NCBI RefSeq assembly: GCF_026151205.1
Contig: NC_087073.1
Span: 12,741,578 to 12,805,577, forward strand
Direction of reading: 5' to 3'
Length of the DNA: 64,000 nt
From: Bolinopsis microptera
Taxonomy: Eukaryota > Ctenophora > Tentaculata > Lobata > Bolinopsidae
In this document: positions 1-12,255 of the stretch, piece by piece
Position numbering within the stretch: position 1 is the stretch's first letter
Layout of the letters: each line of letters begins with the position of its first letter
The notes under the pieces: generated by a model
The model's database searches: none
The model's input: the letters and a program-made list of their open reading frames with translations, nothing else
What the model was told of the DNA's origin: nothing
Position numbers and translations under genes: made by a program

Positions 1-530
1 TGTGTGCAGCTATCCATCTGATCTCTAAGGTGTTAGTGGATCCGAGTGTATTGAGGGTGTCGTAACAGTCTCTAGTAGTCCTACTCCTCGTTGAAGGTGA
101 GGATATGGCTTGAATAGAGGAGAGACTGTCTGACCATATGATGATGTGTATGTTTGTATAAGTTGATAGATATTTACAAGCTTCGATGATGGCAGTGAGT
201 TCTGTTTGATAAACGGTGCAATAATCGGGAAGCTTGAATGATCTTTCATCTAGTGTAGTGTTGTTGTTGTCTGTGGTGATAATATAACCAGCCCCGCTAC
301 CTGAGTCTGTGCGTGACCCGTCTGTGTAGCAGGTGATGGTTTCACTGGGGATGTTGTCGATGGTGTTTTGGAGTGAGCCTCTATATCCAATGTTGTCAGC
401 TCCAGGAGTGGTGACCGTGAAGCGTCGTTCAAGCATCATGGTTGGTATAGATAGGTCTCTCTCTGCTTTGGGTGGTATGTTGAGATCTACCATGAATTGT
501 TTGTTGATAGTGGTGTGAGTTGTGAAATTT
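1..530 (-). mobile_element. LINE ORF2 fragment, RNase H domain
   Basis: One minus-strand frame is open from about 525 down to base 1 and runs off the window edge. It reads as a ribonuclease H domain of the kind at the C-terminus of some non-LTR retrotransposon polymerases: the first acidic block is CYTDGSRTDSGSGAGY, then QTELTAIIEA with the catalytic Glu, then IIWSDSLSSIQAI with the next Asp, then LEIRWIAAH at the window edge. An in-frame stop upstream, near 535, marks where the reading frame is lost; it coincides with the left end of the candidate MITE at 531. The polymerase part is not visible, so this is a 5'-truncated or interrupted copy. The domain call is firm; the clade is not assigned. 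Confidence 0.75.
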
Positions 531-1074
531 TAATATACTTTAATATACCTACAATTAGAAGATTTATATTCTTCGTTACGATTTACATGATGAACTATAT
601 TTTTCACTCAGATTCGCAAGATAAGCCTGTTTTAGGACTAGTACATGAATTTCCATCCAGATTGGTCAAAAATTGGCTGAGCTATGAGCTTAAAAAAATA
701 TGCCCATATTTGGGCATACGCTTTTGCCCAAATTCGCTTTTGCCCAAATTCGATAAAATTTTAATATTTTTTAATGAGACTAACTCTATGTGAAAGATAT
801 AACTCAGTGTTTGTTGAATATAGTGGATACTAAGTAAAAAGACCTCCATGAACAAAATTGGGAAAATTGCACATAATATCTCGGTTCGGAATACTAGCCA
901 AAATGACTTCATTAAAATTGAAATAACTCCATCAGTTTTCAATATTTTTTCAAAAACTTTTTGGAATCGATTAAGAATTGCATTTCAAGCTTATTTTGGG
1001 CAACAATTTTTGATGTAGGCCTCCAAGGAGATAGGGATATATTAAAGTATATTGTAGGTATATTACAGTATATC
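531..1074. mobile_element. candidate MITE with AT-rich terminal inverted repeats
   Basis: The left end reads ATACTTTAATATACCTACAA (about 534-554). Its reverse complement recurs with one mismatch at about 1052-1072 (TTGTAGGTATATTACAGTAT). The 540-bp interior has no supported gene; it holds short repeats of TTTGCCCAAATTCG near 720-750. A further copy of AATATACTTTAATAT follows at about 1108, just before a run of 18 C at 1128-1145. No clear target duplication could be defined, so the element boundaries are provisional. Confidence 0.4.
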
Positions 1075-1145
1075 CCCGGGTCAAAATCGGGAAAAATCCT
1101 ACATTTTAATATACTTTAATATGGTTGCCCCCCCCCCCCCCCCCC

Positions 1146-2097
1146 AAATCTATGAATCTCGATATAATATATTCCAGGGCAGTTTAGCTCTGATGCAAAT
1201 CAATTTTCTTATCATAAACAGAAATATTTTTCAAATACTTTTAAATGGTAAATTATAGCTACTTATTATTTTTATTACTCCTACACGATTAGCCTTGAAA
1301 AAGTCACTTCTAAAGCTGCGACATGCTTATAATGATTCGGCATGGACCACGAGCGATTATGACATAATGCAGCTGTCATTTGAAAACAATCCCCTTCATC
1401 AAATTTAATCCAGTGATCTCGGCCCACAGGCTCCTCCTATTAAAAAATTTTGATTTTGGTAAATGTGTGCTGACTCCACCACCTATGTATTTAATAACCT
1501 AATATTTAGTGTATTACAGGTAGAAATTGACTTAGGTAGGTATTTTTCTCTTAGGTAGATATTAAGAACTTGGTAAATTTCTTATTTGTATGACTATTTC
1601 CATTACTGAGACGTTTTTAGTATTTAATTTAGGAGGGTTTTTGAAATTTTTATAGGACTGGTTCACAGTGTGAACAGATTCCAGATTTATATATTTTTAA
1701 ACTGATATTTAATAAATGATTAAAAGAACCAATTTTAAAGTTGCCATACTAAAGCCATTAGATCCAAAAATACACCCATTATGCTCACTTTAAAACAACT
1801 CTCAATCAGTAGGCTGTCACTCTATTAATGCACCACACCACTACCTCCACTGCACTAATAGTTATACAATAAATTCTACAATCCTAATTTTGTATTGTGA
1901 TGGAGACCGGTGTCCATACAAAACATTTACTAGGTTGCCGTTTGGTGTGTGCAATAGCGAACAGCACACACACTCCTTTGCCCCGTCAACCTATATCTAA
2001 TCTATTTAAAGAGTGACAACCATACTGCACATTGAATTAGGATTCTGTTAAATATCAAATTGATTTTTTGTAAACTTGTTTAATCTGTAATAAATGC
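1146..2097. other. AT-rich intergenic sequence, no gene seen
   Basis: No long frame, RNA gene or clear repeat could be supported here. It separates the poly-C run at 1128-1145 from the Penelope-like palindrome. Confidence 0.5.
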
Positions 2098-3270
2098 TGA
2101 TAGTTGGATATTATCTGGTTTGAAGAGACAAGGACAAATGAAACAAGGAAGTTAGGAGTAAGGGCAAATTTTCTGCGTCAACGCCATCTTCAGGCTAAAA
2201 TTGGTATAAATGTTAGTATATAATTGTAAATGCTTCTATACTAGTTAAAATGCTAAATTGAAATTACACACACTGAATACAGGTTACATCAAATGGTATT
2301 ATATATTACATTGAAAATGGTGATGTACACACGTTTTACACTCTGTCCAAGTACATAATATCTACTGAACATGAGGGTCGTGTGCTATTTGTTTAAATTT
2401 GTCTTTGAATATGTTGTAAAAGAAATCCCTTAAGCTTCTCGCATTCTTCTTTGTTATTGATACTAGGTTTAAATAAATTAATGTAGTAAGCTTCTGTCAC
2501 TTTTCGTTTAATGGTGCTATATAAGTTAATTTCTAAAATATCGAAAGAAATGTCTGGTTCTAAGTTATTGTGAAACTCTGAATAATGGGCAGCCAACGCA
2601 TTATCAGGATAGGTTAAAGAGGATAGGATACATTATGTGTCATGTACAAAGTCACGTGTAAATTATGTCAAGAGCTATATATAGGGGAAACGAGTAGAAC
2701 AGCACACGATAGATATTCAGAGCATCGAAGAGCAGTCAACAGGCCTTTAACCTATCCTGATAATGCGTTGGCTGCTCATTATTCAGAGTTTCACAATAAC
2801 TTAGAACCAGACATTTCTTTCGATATTTTAGAAATTAACTTATATAGCACCATTAAACGAAAAGTGACAGAAGCTTACTACATTAATTTATTTAAACCTA
2901 GTATCAATAACAAAGAAGAATGCGAGAAGCTTAAGGGATTTCTTTTACAACATATTCAAAGACAAATTTAAACAAATAGCACACGACCCTCATGTTCAGT
3001 AGATATTATGTACTTGGACAGAGTGTAAAACGTGTGTACATCACCATTTTCAATGTAATATATAATACCAAAAATGATGTAACCTGTATTCAGTGTGTGT
3101 AATTTCAATTTAGCATTTTAACTAGTATAGAAGCATTTACAATTATATACTAACATTTATACCAATTTTAGCCTGAAGATGGCGTTGACGCAGAAAATTT
3201 GCCCTTACTCCTAACTTCCTTGTTTCATTTGTCCTTGTCTCTTCAAACCGGATAATATCCAACTATCAGT
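2098..3270 (+). mobile_element. palindromic Penelope-like element remnant with GIY-YIG endonuclease
   Basis: A left arm (about 2098-2618) and a right arm (about 2746-3270) are near-perfect reverse complements around a spacer of about 127 bp. The plus-strand frame 2642-2971 (109 aa) encodes a GIY-YIG nuclease: LYIGETSRTAHDRYSEH near its N-terminus, then AAHYSEFH and a conserved C-terminal part with EAYYINLFKPSIN. This is the endonuclease that follows the reverse transcriptase in Penelope-like elements. The left arm repeats only the C-terminal two thirds in reverse (frame 2393-2596, minus). No reverse transcriptase is present, so this is a 3'-end remnant with an inverted partial copy, an arrangement known for this class. 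Confidence 0.75.
2642..2971 (+). CDS. GIY-YIG endonuclease domain of a Penelope-like retroelement (partial)
   Basis: The 109-residue open frame starts at MYKVTCKLCQELYIGETSRT. The two-strand GIY-YIG core appears as the usual variant LYIGET, followed by the conserved Arg (DRYSEHRR) and the HF-like AHYSEFH segment. The frame is intact but lacks the upstream reverse transcriptase, so it represents the C-terminal end of a larger retroelement polyprotein. Its last two thirds are duplicated in inverted orientation at 2393-2596. Confidence 0.7.
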   Translation: MYKVTCKLCQELYIGETSRTAHDRYSEHRRAVNRPLTYPDNALAAHYSEFHNNLEPDISFDILEINLYSTIKRKVTEAYYINLFKPSINNKEECEKLKGFLLQHIQRQI

Positions 3271-3335
3271 ATCAATCATGAGACTAATAAACAGCGAACT
3301 ACTCCGTTATTTGATACTGTAATAAATGGCATAAA

Positions 3336-3388
3336 ATTGAAATTTTTGTTTAACAGAAATTTTTGTTTAACAGAAATTTTTGTTTAAC
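3336..3388 (+). repeat. 17-bp tandem repeat, three copies
   Basis: The unit GAAATTTTTGTTTAACA occurs three times in tandem just upstream of TMEM68. The last copy runs into the branch-point-like and acceptor sequence before the start codon, so these repeats lie inside the presumed 5' intron or outron. Confidence 0.8.
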
Positions 3389-3420
3389 TGGTTAGTTTTG
3401 ATAACTTTAAATTTTGCAGA

Positions 3421-4344
3421 ATGGTTACAACAACAATGTTATCTACCTTGTGGGAGTACAGCGCATGGGCAGCCAAGTGGTCTACTCTGTTCTTAATGTT
3501 AACTCCCTTATTCTTGACAGTCTGGTTTTACCTTATGTCAATCACTGCTCATGTTTACCGTTGGAGAAAAAGAGAGGTGTCAGAAGCATTTAATGACAGC
3601 TTTTGGGATGGATTTAGGATGTCTCTTGCTGCAATCACAGAAGCTCAAGGAAAAATTTGGCACAATATTGAATTTGATGGACTACAGCATTTACCCAAAA
3701 AAGGTGGTGCCTTACTCGTTGGCTACCATGGAGCTTTACCGTTAGATGCATATTACTTCCTTGCTCATTGTATTTTGGAGAGAAGAAAACTGAAATTAGT
3801 AGTTGACAAGTTCTTGTACAATGCTCCTGGATTAAGGCTTTTAATGAAAGTATTAAATCTAACACCTGGCACTATAAGTGGCTGTGTTACTGCTCTTAAA
3901 GATGGGGAAACGTTAATGATTTATCCAGGAGGGCTCCGAGAGTCTCTTCTCTCTGATGAAAAATATGAACTCATTTGGAATGCACGACAAGGGTTTTCTC
4001 GGGTTGCTCTTGAAGCAGATGTCCCTATCATACCATTCTTCACTGAGAATATAAGAGAAGCTGCCAGATCAATCAAATTTTCTGCTAGATTAGCCTCTTG
4101 GCTGTACGAAAAAACTCGACTACCAGTTATTCCTATCATTGGGATATTTCCTGTGGAACTAACGATGCACCTTGGACGCCCCTTAAGCTTTGATGATGAA
4201 GAAGAGCCAAAGATTGTTGCAGAGATAGTTACTCAACGTGTTACCCAACTAATAGAGACACATCAGCGACGTCCTGGAAGTATTTTGAGAGAACTTTATA
4301 ACCGGTTTTGGGTGAGAGGTAGAGGTCATCCACATTCAGATTGA
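3421..4344 (+). CDS. TMEM68: TMEM68-like membrane glycerolipid acyltransferase
   Basis: A complete single-exon frame of 307 aa, close to the roughly 324 aa of vertebrate TMEM68. A hydrophobic N-terminal segment (residues about 18-42) is followed by a PlsC-type acyltransferase domain. The catalytic His/Asp block is YHGALPLD (H103, D109, the HX5D spacing of this family). The acceptor-site block is YPGGLRES, followed by WNARQGFSRVALEADVPIIP and FTENIREA. TMEM68 is an ER-membrane enzyme linked to triacylglycerol and ether-lipid synthesis; that role is family knowledge. A splice acceptor TTTTGCAG ends at 3419, one base before the ATG, so a 5' intron or trans-splice site is likely. An AATAAA at 4476-4481 suits the 3' end. 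It converges with the astacin gene. Confidence 0.93.
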   Translation: MVTTTMLSTLWEYSAWAAKWSTLFLMLTPLFLTVWFYLMSITAHVYRWRKREVSEAFNDSFWDGFRMSLAAITEAQGKIWHNIEFDGLQHLPKKGGALLVGYHGALPLDAYYFLAHCILERRKLKLVVDKFLYNAPGLRLLMKVLNLTPGTISGCVTALKDGETLMIYPGGLRESLLSDEKYELIWNARQGFSRVALEADVPIIPFFTENIREAARSIKFSARLASWLYEKTRLPVIPIIGIFPVELTMHLGRPLSFDDEEEPKIVAEIVTQRVTQLIETHQRRPGSILRELYNRFWVRGRGHPHSD

Positions 4345-5187
4345 TTTTCACATTAGCCCACAATTAATGATAAATCTGTTGAATAAGAAGGTACAGTAGA
4401 GCTTGAAATTGTTTTTACATATTGATTTAATAATTTAAATTGTGATTAATAGATTATAAACTGCCTCGTTTTGTTAATAAAATGCAATTAGTTTTAAGAG
4501 TACATGGTGAGTTATCTCATGGTATCATGCCCATGGTTTCTGTCTGTATATATAACTTAGAAATGTTCGATAATTTGAGTTATGGATGCTGTGTAGGCAG
4601 CTGGATAGGATGAATGTTAACTGTTTACATTGAATTTATTTGTAAAATGTACATAAGTGTATAATTACTCTATTAAGTTGATATTAGTAATTAGATAAAA
4701 TAATTAACTTATTTTTGATCAGACTTTGGAAGTTAAAAATACCTTACTGTAGGTTGGATCAGGAAAACTGCATGAATATTTTCTCAGTTGAGGAAAACTG
4801 CATGAATATTTTCTCAGTTGTCTTAACATTTCGATTGTGAAAGTGACATCTTCAATAATATGGGAGACGCCTAATTCATTGTACAAACTTTTCTGCTTTT
4901 AATGGCTTCCAAATTTACATAACTATTGTGCTACTAACTACAAGCAAATTTTGATCTCAAACTAACACTTTAATCTGAAATTGACTTATTGCGAAAGTTA
5001 CCAGGAACCTATTTAACCAAATCGTTTGTACAATAACTCCTGAGCAATTATATGATTTTGCGATTTAAAATGGAGGTTTGACCAACTTCCAAATCATTAT
5101 ATAATTTTTGTATCATGAGAAATCGTATTGTTTGAGTTTGAACAAATTCATTTTAAATATAAAATCCCCGAATATGAATTAGAATCA
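4345..5187. other. convergent 3' regions between TMEM68 and astacin
   Basis: The region holds the TMEM68 3' UTR with AATAAA at 4476-4481. A roughly 29-bp direct duplication (AGGAAAACTGCATGAATATT and what follows) lies at about 4762-4820. No further gene is visible. Confidence 0.7.
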
Positions 5188-8100
5188 TCAGAATAAATAT
5201 AAAATTTGATTAATAATTGAAACTAATAGGAAATTAGTCTTTATAATATCTCCATTCGAATTCATTGATATGTCATGGCATTGGTTGCAGGTTTCATTTA
5301 AACACGAGTAGAATTCTGCACAAACATTATGCTCACATTTGGTTCCTGGGAGATCTTTCCTGCACGTGCATGACTTGTTTGAGCTTGTGTTTTGAAGGCA
5401 GGCTTCATTCTTACAGTTCTTACAGGAAGCTATCATATCTTGTTCACTAGATATTTCTGTTAAATCTATTAAAATTTTATTATTTATGCTGTCAACCATA
5501 TCAGTCTCTTCCTCACACCTTAATCCTTCAAACCCTGCCTCGCACTGACAAAGAAAAGATCCCGACAATTGGATGCATATTCCCCTGTTCACACAAGGGT
5601 TAGGTTTGCAGGATAGAATATCACAGTTCTGTCCTATGTAACCTGGATCACATACACAACGGTGTCCTGATTGTAGATTTAAACATAGTCCATGAGCACA
5701 AGGTTTATCAGAACAGTTGTCCTGTATTGCCCTCTCACAATGCCTCCCTCCATAACCCACAGTGCATTCGCAGGTATATCCATCAGCCAGCTCATGGCAT
5801 ATTCCTTTGTTACAAGGATTTGCGTCACAAAAGCCATGATGACTGATTTTATTAGTACATTGCAGACCCTGATAACCCAAATTACATTCACATAAAGTGT
5901 CTTTGTTCTGGTCTAACACGCAGTGACTGTTCTCGCCACATTCGATATCAAGACAAGGGTCAATGATTCCACATCTTCCAGTTAACATGATGTCGTCCAG
6001 GGCAGCATCACTCTCCCAGAAAGAGCCTATGATTCCTGTTATCTGAATTACAAACCTTTCGTTAATTCCTAATGGAACCATTGCTGTGTTCCACTGATTA
6101 CCCTGGTCTCCTTGACTTGACCAGATTTCATCAGAACTCCCTCTCTGTTGTGTAATTGAAACAGATATTGCTCCCATAGTTTCACCATGCATGTGATAAG
6201 CAAATGATAACAAACAATCTTCTTCTGATCTGGAGAGTGGGCCCATCTCTATGACAGCTCTATCACCCTCCTTTTGAGGTTCTGAACCCTCTATAAATAA
6301 ATAGTAACCATTTCCTAGACGAGTAGTGTGGTCAGTTTCAGGACCTGTTCCTTTGGAAGGTGTTTGTCCAGCCCCCTTGGTCCAGCTAAAGTCACTGTCC
6401 TCTGAGTGTCTCCAAGGAGGACACAACCCCTCCTCCATGTCACACATGTAGTCAGCCTTTATCTCGCATCTCTCTCCTGTGTAACCGTAAGTACAGTAAC
6501 ATGTAAAACCGTTTATTTTGTCTTCACAGGTACCGTTGTCTCCACATGGAATAAATTCACATTCGTTTATTTCATTTTCACAAAATGAACCGTTAAAACC
6601 AGGAAAGCATTGACAAGTGTAATATCCTATTTCGTCGAGACATTGACCATTTATACACTGGTTGTCGAGACAATTATTCACATCGTTGAAAAGGGAGCAG
6701 TCTGTAAAAACTATGTCGTCAATTGCAATGTCTCCCTTCCAACCAGAGCCTTTGATAGCAACAAAACGGATTTGGAAGAAGAATTTCTTTGCAATGTCTA
6801 TTTTTGCTAAATGCCACTGATTACCTTGGTTCCTATTTATTCGAAACAGTTCAGTCACTGCAAGTGGTTGAGGTTGGTGTGTTACCAGCTCTACAACCAA
6901 TGTTCTAATATCGGTTCCGAACATGTGATACGCAAATTCAAGTTTACATGACCTCGCTGAAGCTGGATAAATTGGGGACACTAGCTCAGCCCTAGTTCCA
7001 GCGTCCACTACAACTGAAGCTTCAATGTACATGTACCTCCCAGCTGTGCTTCTCAAGGTGTGATCCAGATCAGGACCAGTCTCTTCAGACAGTGTTCCAC
7101 CTCCGGTGATGTTCCACTTCCACTCCGTCTCACTCTGCCACCCACACATCCCACTCTCAAAGGAACACTCCCCACACTGGTCACTCTCATCGCTCCAGTC
7201 TCCACAGTCGTTGTTAAAATCACAAACACTACTGTTCCGAACACAAACTGCCAGTTCAACACAACCGAACATTCCCTGAGGACATTCCAGAAACTCACAG
7301 TTATCACCCCTATACCCCTGACTACACTCACAAGTGTACCCTCCCAACTTGTCCAAACATGTTCCCCCATTTTTACAAGGTTCCTCCTCACATTCGTCGA
7401 TCTCCTTATCACAGAGCAGACCGTGGTATGCCTCGTTACAGATACACTCAAACCCCGCAAACAGGGACTCATCAGCACGGCAAACGCCATTTCCGCAGGG
7501 CAGCAGTGCACATTTGTTATCATTCACGCTGCAGTTAACACCATACCAGTCCTCAAAACAAGAGCAATGATAGAAGGGAGGAGACACTCTCTCTTCACAC
7601 CGACCTCTTTTACAAGGGTTATCTGAACAAGCTCCCTTAGGGCAGCAATACATCCTATTAGCTTGCTCAATATCTAGAGGGCTCAGTCTGGATCTCTGTC
7701 CCATGGTGATGCGATTATTAAACAGGGACTTCTTTTTAGCGACCATTGTAGGCCTGGTGTGGTTGAGAGCGAAACTAAATGCTCCATAATGCATGATACT
7801 GTTGTAGTCATACTCAACTCCTCGCGAGTCAATCTGTGTGTAGTCCATCTTGTTAAAGTTGTGCTCTTTTCCGGGTTCGATGTTCTCCCAAACTATCCGC
7901 ACACTTTGGTCCCTGTCAGGGCGGCTTTGCTCGTGCCAGAAACCCAGCGAGTGGGCTATCTCGTGTGTGACTGTACCCATGTACATGCATGCATCATTTA
8001 TACTGACTCCTTGTCTCCCTCCTGCTTTCCCTGGAAGATTGGAACATTTTACTTGATGATAACAGGGAAGTTTAAAACTGTTTTCGTCTGTCCAGATCGG

Positions 8101-9564
8101 TCTCTTGAAAAACGCCAGATTCAAAGAGACTTAGTCAAAGAAATGAGAGATAGAGCGGCAGAAGAGAAGAATAAAGTGTTTTTCATAAAGGCTGGTAAAA
8201 TCCTTTGCAGAGATAAGATTGAAACTAAGGCCGAGGGGCGAGGAATAATATGGGTCAAATATATTTGTGGCGAATTAATTGGTTTGAATTGACGTTGCTA
8301 GCTTGAGTGTTTGCAACATGTTTTAACGCTCAGTTTTTTGCTTTTTAAAGTGATCATACAGGACTTAGCAGTTCTCGAGAGCCTATGTTTAGCATAGTTA
8401 ATCTCTAACTTGCACATCAAGAGATCTAGTTGGCATTCATCTCAGTGACAGTGTTCATAATAACTTATATTTTATCTTTTAACATATTGCCTGATTAATA
8501 ATCACATTTATCATCTATCAGTCATATAGAGATTAGGAGTTATCAAGTATTTTGTGCTACTTTTTTACATTAATTTTGTATCTATAATAATATATATTTG
8601 AAGTAAACATTGGCCAGTAATCAAAGCTGGTCTCCAATCGATCGACTTTGGTAGTTCTGGTGTCCGAATGAGATTTAATATCAGATTAGAGCTCGGCAAT
8701 TGTAAATGTATTTGTAAGTTTTTATCCGTTATAGATAATGTCGACGCTAATAGCATGGTCGAGATTAAGTTATAAGGTTATACCGTTACGGTTTACCTTA
8801 CAAATTCGATTATTTCGAAAGAGGACCTCAGAATATACCCATGAAATGCAGATTGTGCTGAGACATTATCGCGTAAAACATTAAAACATAATTATTGTAT
8901 TTATAAATTAAACCCGTGATTCCATAAAATCCTTACCCACGGTAGTAAAGCATCCGGCTCCGTTGTAAAACGAGAGATAATCCCTCTCACTTCGTCGAGG
9001 TTGGAACCTCAAACAAGTGTTAGCCTCCCAATGAGTCATCGCAGATTTTATAACAGCTAGTTTATCAGGTGAGATGGAGTGATCGAACTCGTAATAAACC
9101 ACACCGTCAGCCCACAGTCGACTAGTCCCCACTGTAGCTGCTCGTTTCTGCCGGAGTGATGTGGGGCATTCAGAGTATAAAAAGGTGATGTTCCTTTCTT
9201 TTGATAGATTATCTAACATGACGTCAACTGGTAAAATATCGTCACTAGTCCCTCTGTCGTCATCATCATCATCTGATGACCTCATTGTGTCGTCAACAAA
9301 CTGCCCTGATTTTGAAGCTTTATCAAATCCATAAACCAAGTCCACAAACTCATCACGAACAATGTCCCCTTCAAAGAGCTCCACATCTGAAAGTTGTCTG
9401 TTTGCTTCTAAAACAATACCTGAACTAGAACTGTCCCTCTGCTGTAAAGTATGTCCCTTCAAACGAAGTTCCCTTCTCAATCTGACATGATTCCTCCAAG
9501 TATTCCTGTCAGCTGAGATGAACAGATTGCTGGTGAAGATGGAGAGGTAAATTAGGAACTTCAT
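5188..9564 (-). CDS. astacin metalloprotease with EGF, LDLa and two MAM domains
   Basis: Two exons: 8937-9564 (start ATG, donor GTGG|GTAAGG) and 5188-8030 (acceptor TCTTCCAG|GGAAAG). They join in phase to 1156 aa. A signal peptide (1-18) precedes a prodomain with the aspartate-switch motif FEGD (64-67) and a furin-like RQKR site (138-141). The zinc site is HEIAHSLGFWHEQSRPDRD (H232, E233, H236, H242) and the Met-turn is SIMHY (M289, Y291). After the catalytic domain come EGF modules (about 340-457), an LDL-receptor class A module (about 459-495), MAM1 (about 497-655), two EGFs, MAM2 (about 738-896) and several more EGFs. The tail is hydrophobic and could be a GPI or membrane anchor. All catalytic residues are present, so it should be an active secreted or surface protease of meprin-like architecture. 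Splicing is inferred; the 2.8-kb second exon is unusually long for so many modules. Confidence 0.9.
8031..8936 (-). other. intron 1 of the astacin gene
   Basis: A 906-bp intron splits the catalytic domain just after the CFTTVG segment and before GGRQGV, 22 codons before the zinc-binding HExxH. It interrupts phase 1 (G|GG) and carries a LINE ORF1 remnant on the opposite strand. Confidence 0.8.
8075..8240 (+). mobile_element. LINE ORF1 C-terminal remnant in the astacin intron
   Basis: A plus-strand open stretch reads VFVCPDRSLEKRQIQRDLV and continues to FFIKAGKILCRDK. This is the conserved end of the RNA-binding region in many non-LTR retrotransposon ORF1 proteins (a DRS block followed by a basic helix and a glycine strand). 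It starts only about 45 bp inside the intron, beside the exon 2 acceptor, and lacks the rest of the element. Confidence 0.6.
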
Positions 9565-11342
<1,778 letters not shown>

Positions 11343-11686
11343 CCTGGCTAAGCCGGATAACAGTGCACGCTGACTTCTTAACAAGTTCTCCTTGCCAATT
11401 TGACGTGTCCGGCATAAATCACTAGATTATGGATGTGTCATGTGTGGCGTGTAGAAATTACCAACATGTTCATTACACATGACCTGGTCACGAGGGCTGT
11501 GGTGGTCGTAATGTTAAGGATGTTATTATCTTTTGTAAGAGATATATTAAGTAATCCACTTTAATACAGCTTGATACAGTGTTGAATTTTAACACTATGA
11601 TGATGTTATGTGCATTGTGGACAACTTGATATATTTAAATTTTAACACTATAAAACATGTCATATATGATCATAATATTGCATTTA

Positions 11687-12255
11687 CAGGAATCGACCGG
11701 GATTCCCGGTACCGGGATTGGCAATTTTGAGCTATCCCGGTCCCGGTTCCGGTCAAATGCTGATTTATGATCCCGGTCCCGGTCCCGGTTAATTCGGGAT
11801 TCTTGGTCCCGGTCCCGGACAATCACTCAAATTTGCCGGGATTTTGACCGGGATCTTTTACATAATTTCATTCACTGTGATTTTAAGTTTTTCCTTTCAT
11901 TCATTGTGAATTTCTTCTTTCAACATCCTCTGAGCCAAATAAAACAATGTTTAAAATTGCTAAACAAGTTTGAGTAATAAATTATGATCATGAATTAACC
12001 AGTAATCGACCGGAATTCCCGGTACCGGGAATCCCGGTACCGGGATTGGCAATTTTGAGCTATCCCGGTCCCGGTCAAGTCACATTTTTTATCCCGGTCC
12101 CGGTCCCGGTCCCGGTCAAATGCTGATTTATGTCCCGGTCCGGGTCCCGGTCCCGGTCCCGGTTAATTCAGGATTCTTGGTCCCGGTCCCGGTCCCTGTC
12201 CCGGTCCCGGTCCCGGTCCCGGTCAGGCCTGAAATCATGTCCCAGTCGATTCCTG
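11687..12255. mobile_element. non-autonomous hAT-type element with CCCGGT arrays
   Basis: The left end CAGGAATCGACCGGGA (from 11687) matches the reverse complement of the right end (CAGGAATCGACTGGGA, ending at 12255) at 15 of 16 bases. Both are flanked by the same 8-bp word TGCATTTA (11679-11686 and 12256-12263). An 8-bp duplication and CAGG termini fit the hAT superfamily. The interior has no transposase. It consists of AT-rich spacers and two blocks of tandem CCCGGT, with the palindrome CCCGGTACCGGG near each block start. The segment GGCAATTTTGAGCTATCCCG occurs in both halves, so the element is internally duplicated. Confidence 0.85.

Noticed and set aside
7060-7626. 188-aa plus-strand frame
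   Set aside because: It is antisense to the EGF/LDLa/MAM-coding exon of the astacin gene, whose minus-strand frame is strongly conserved.
11635-11826. Arg-Asp repeat protein on the minus strand
   Set aside because: It is a translation of the CCCGGT arrays in the hAT-type element.
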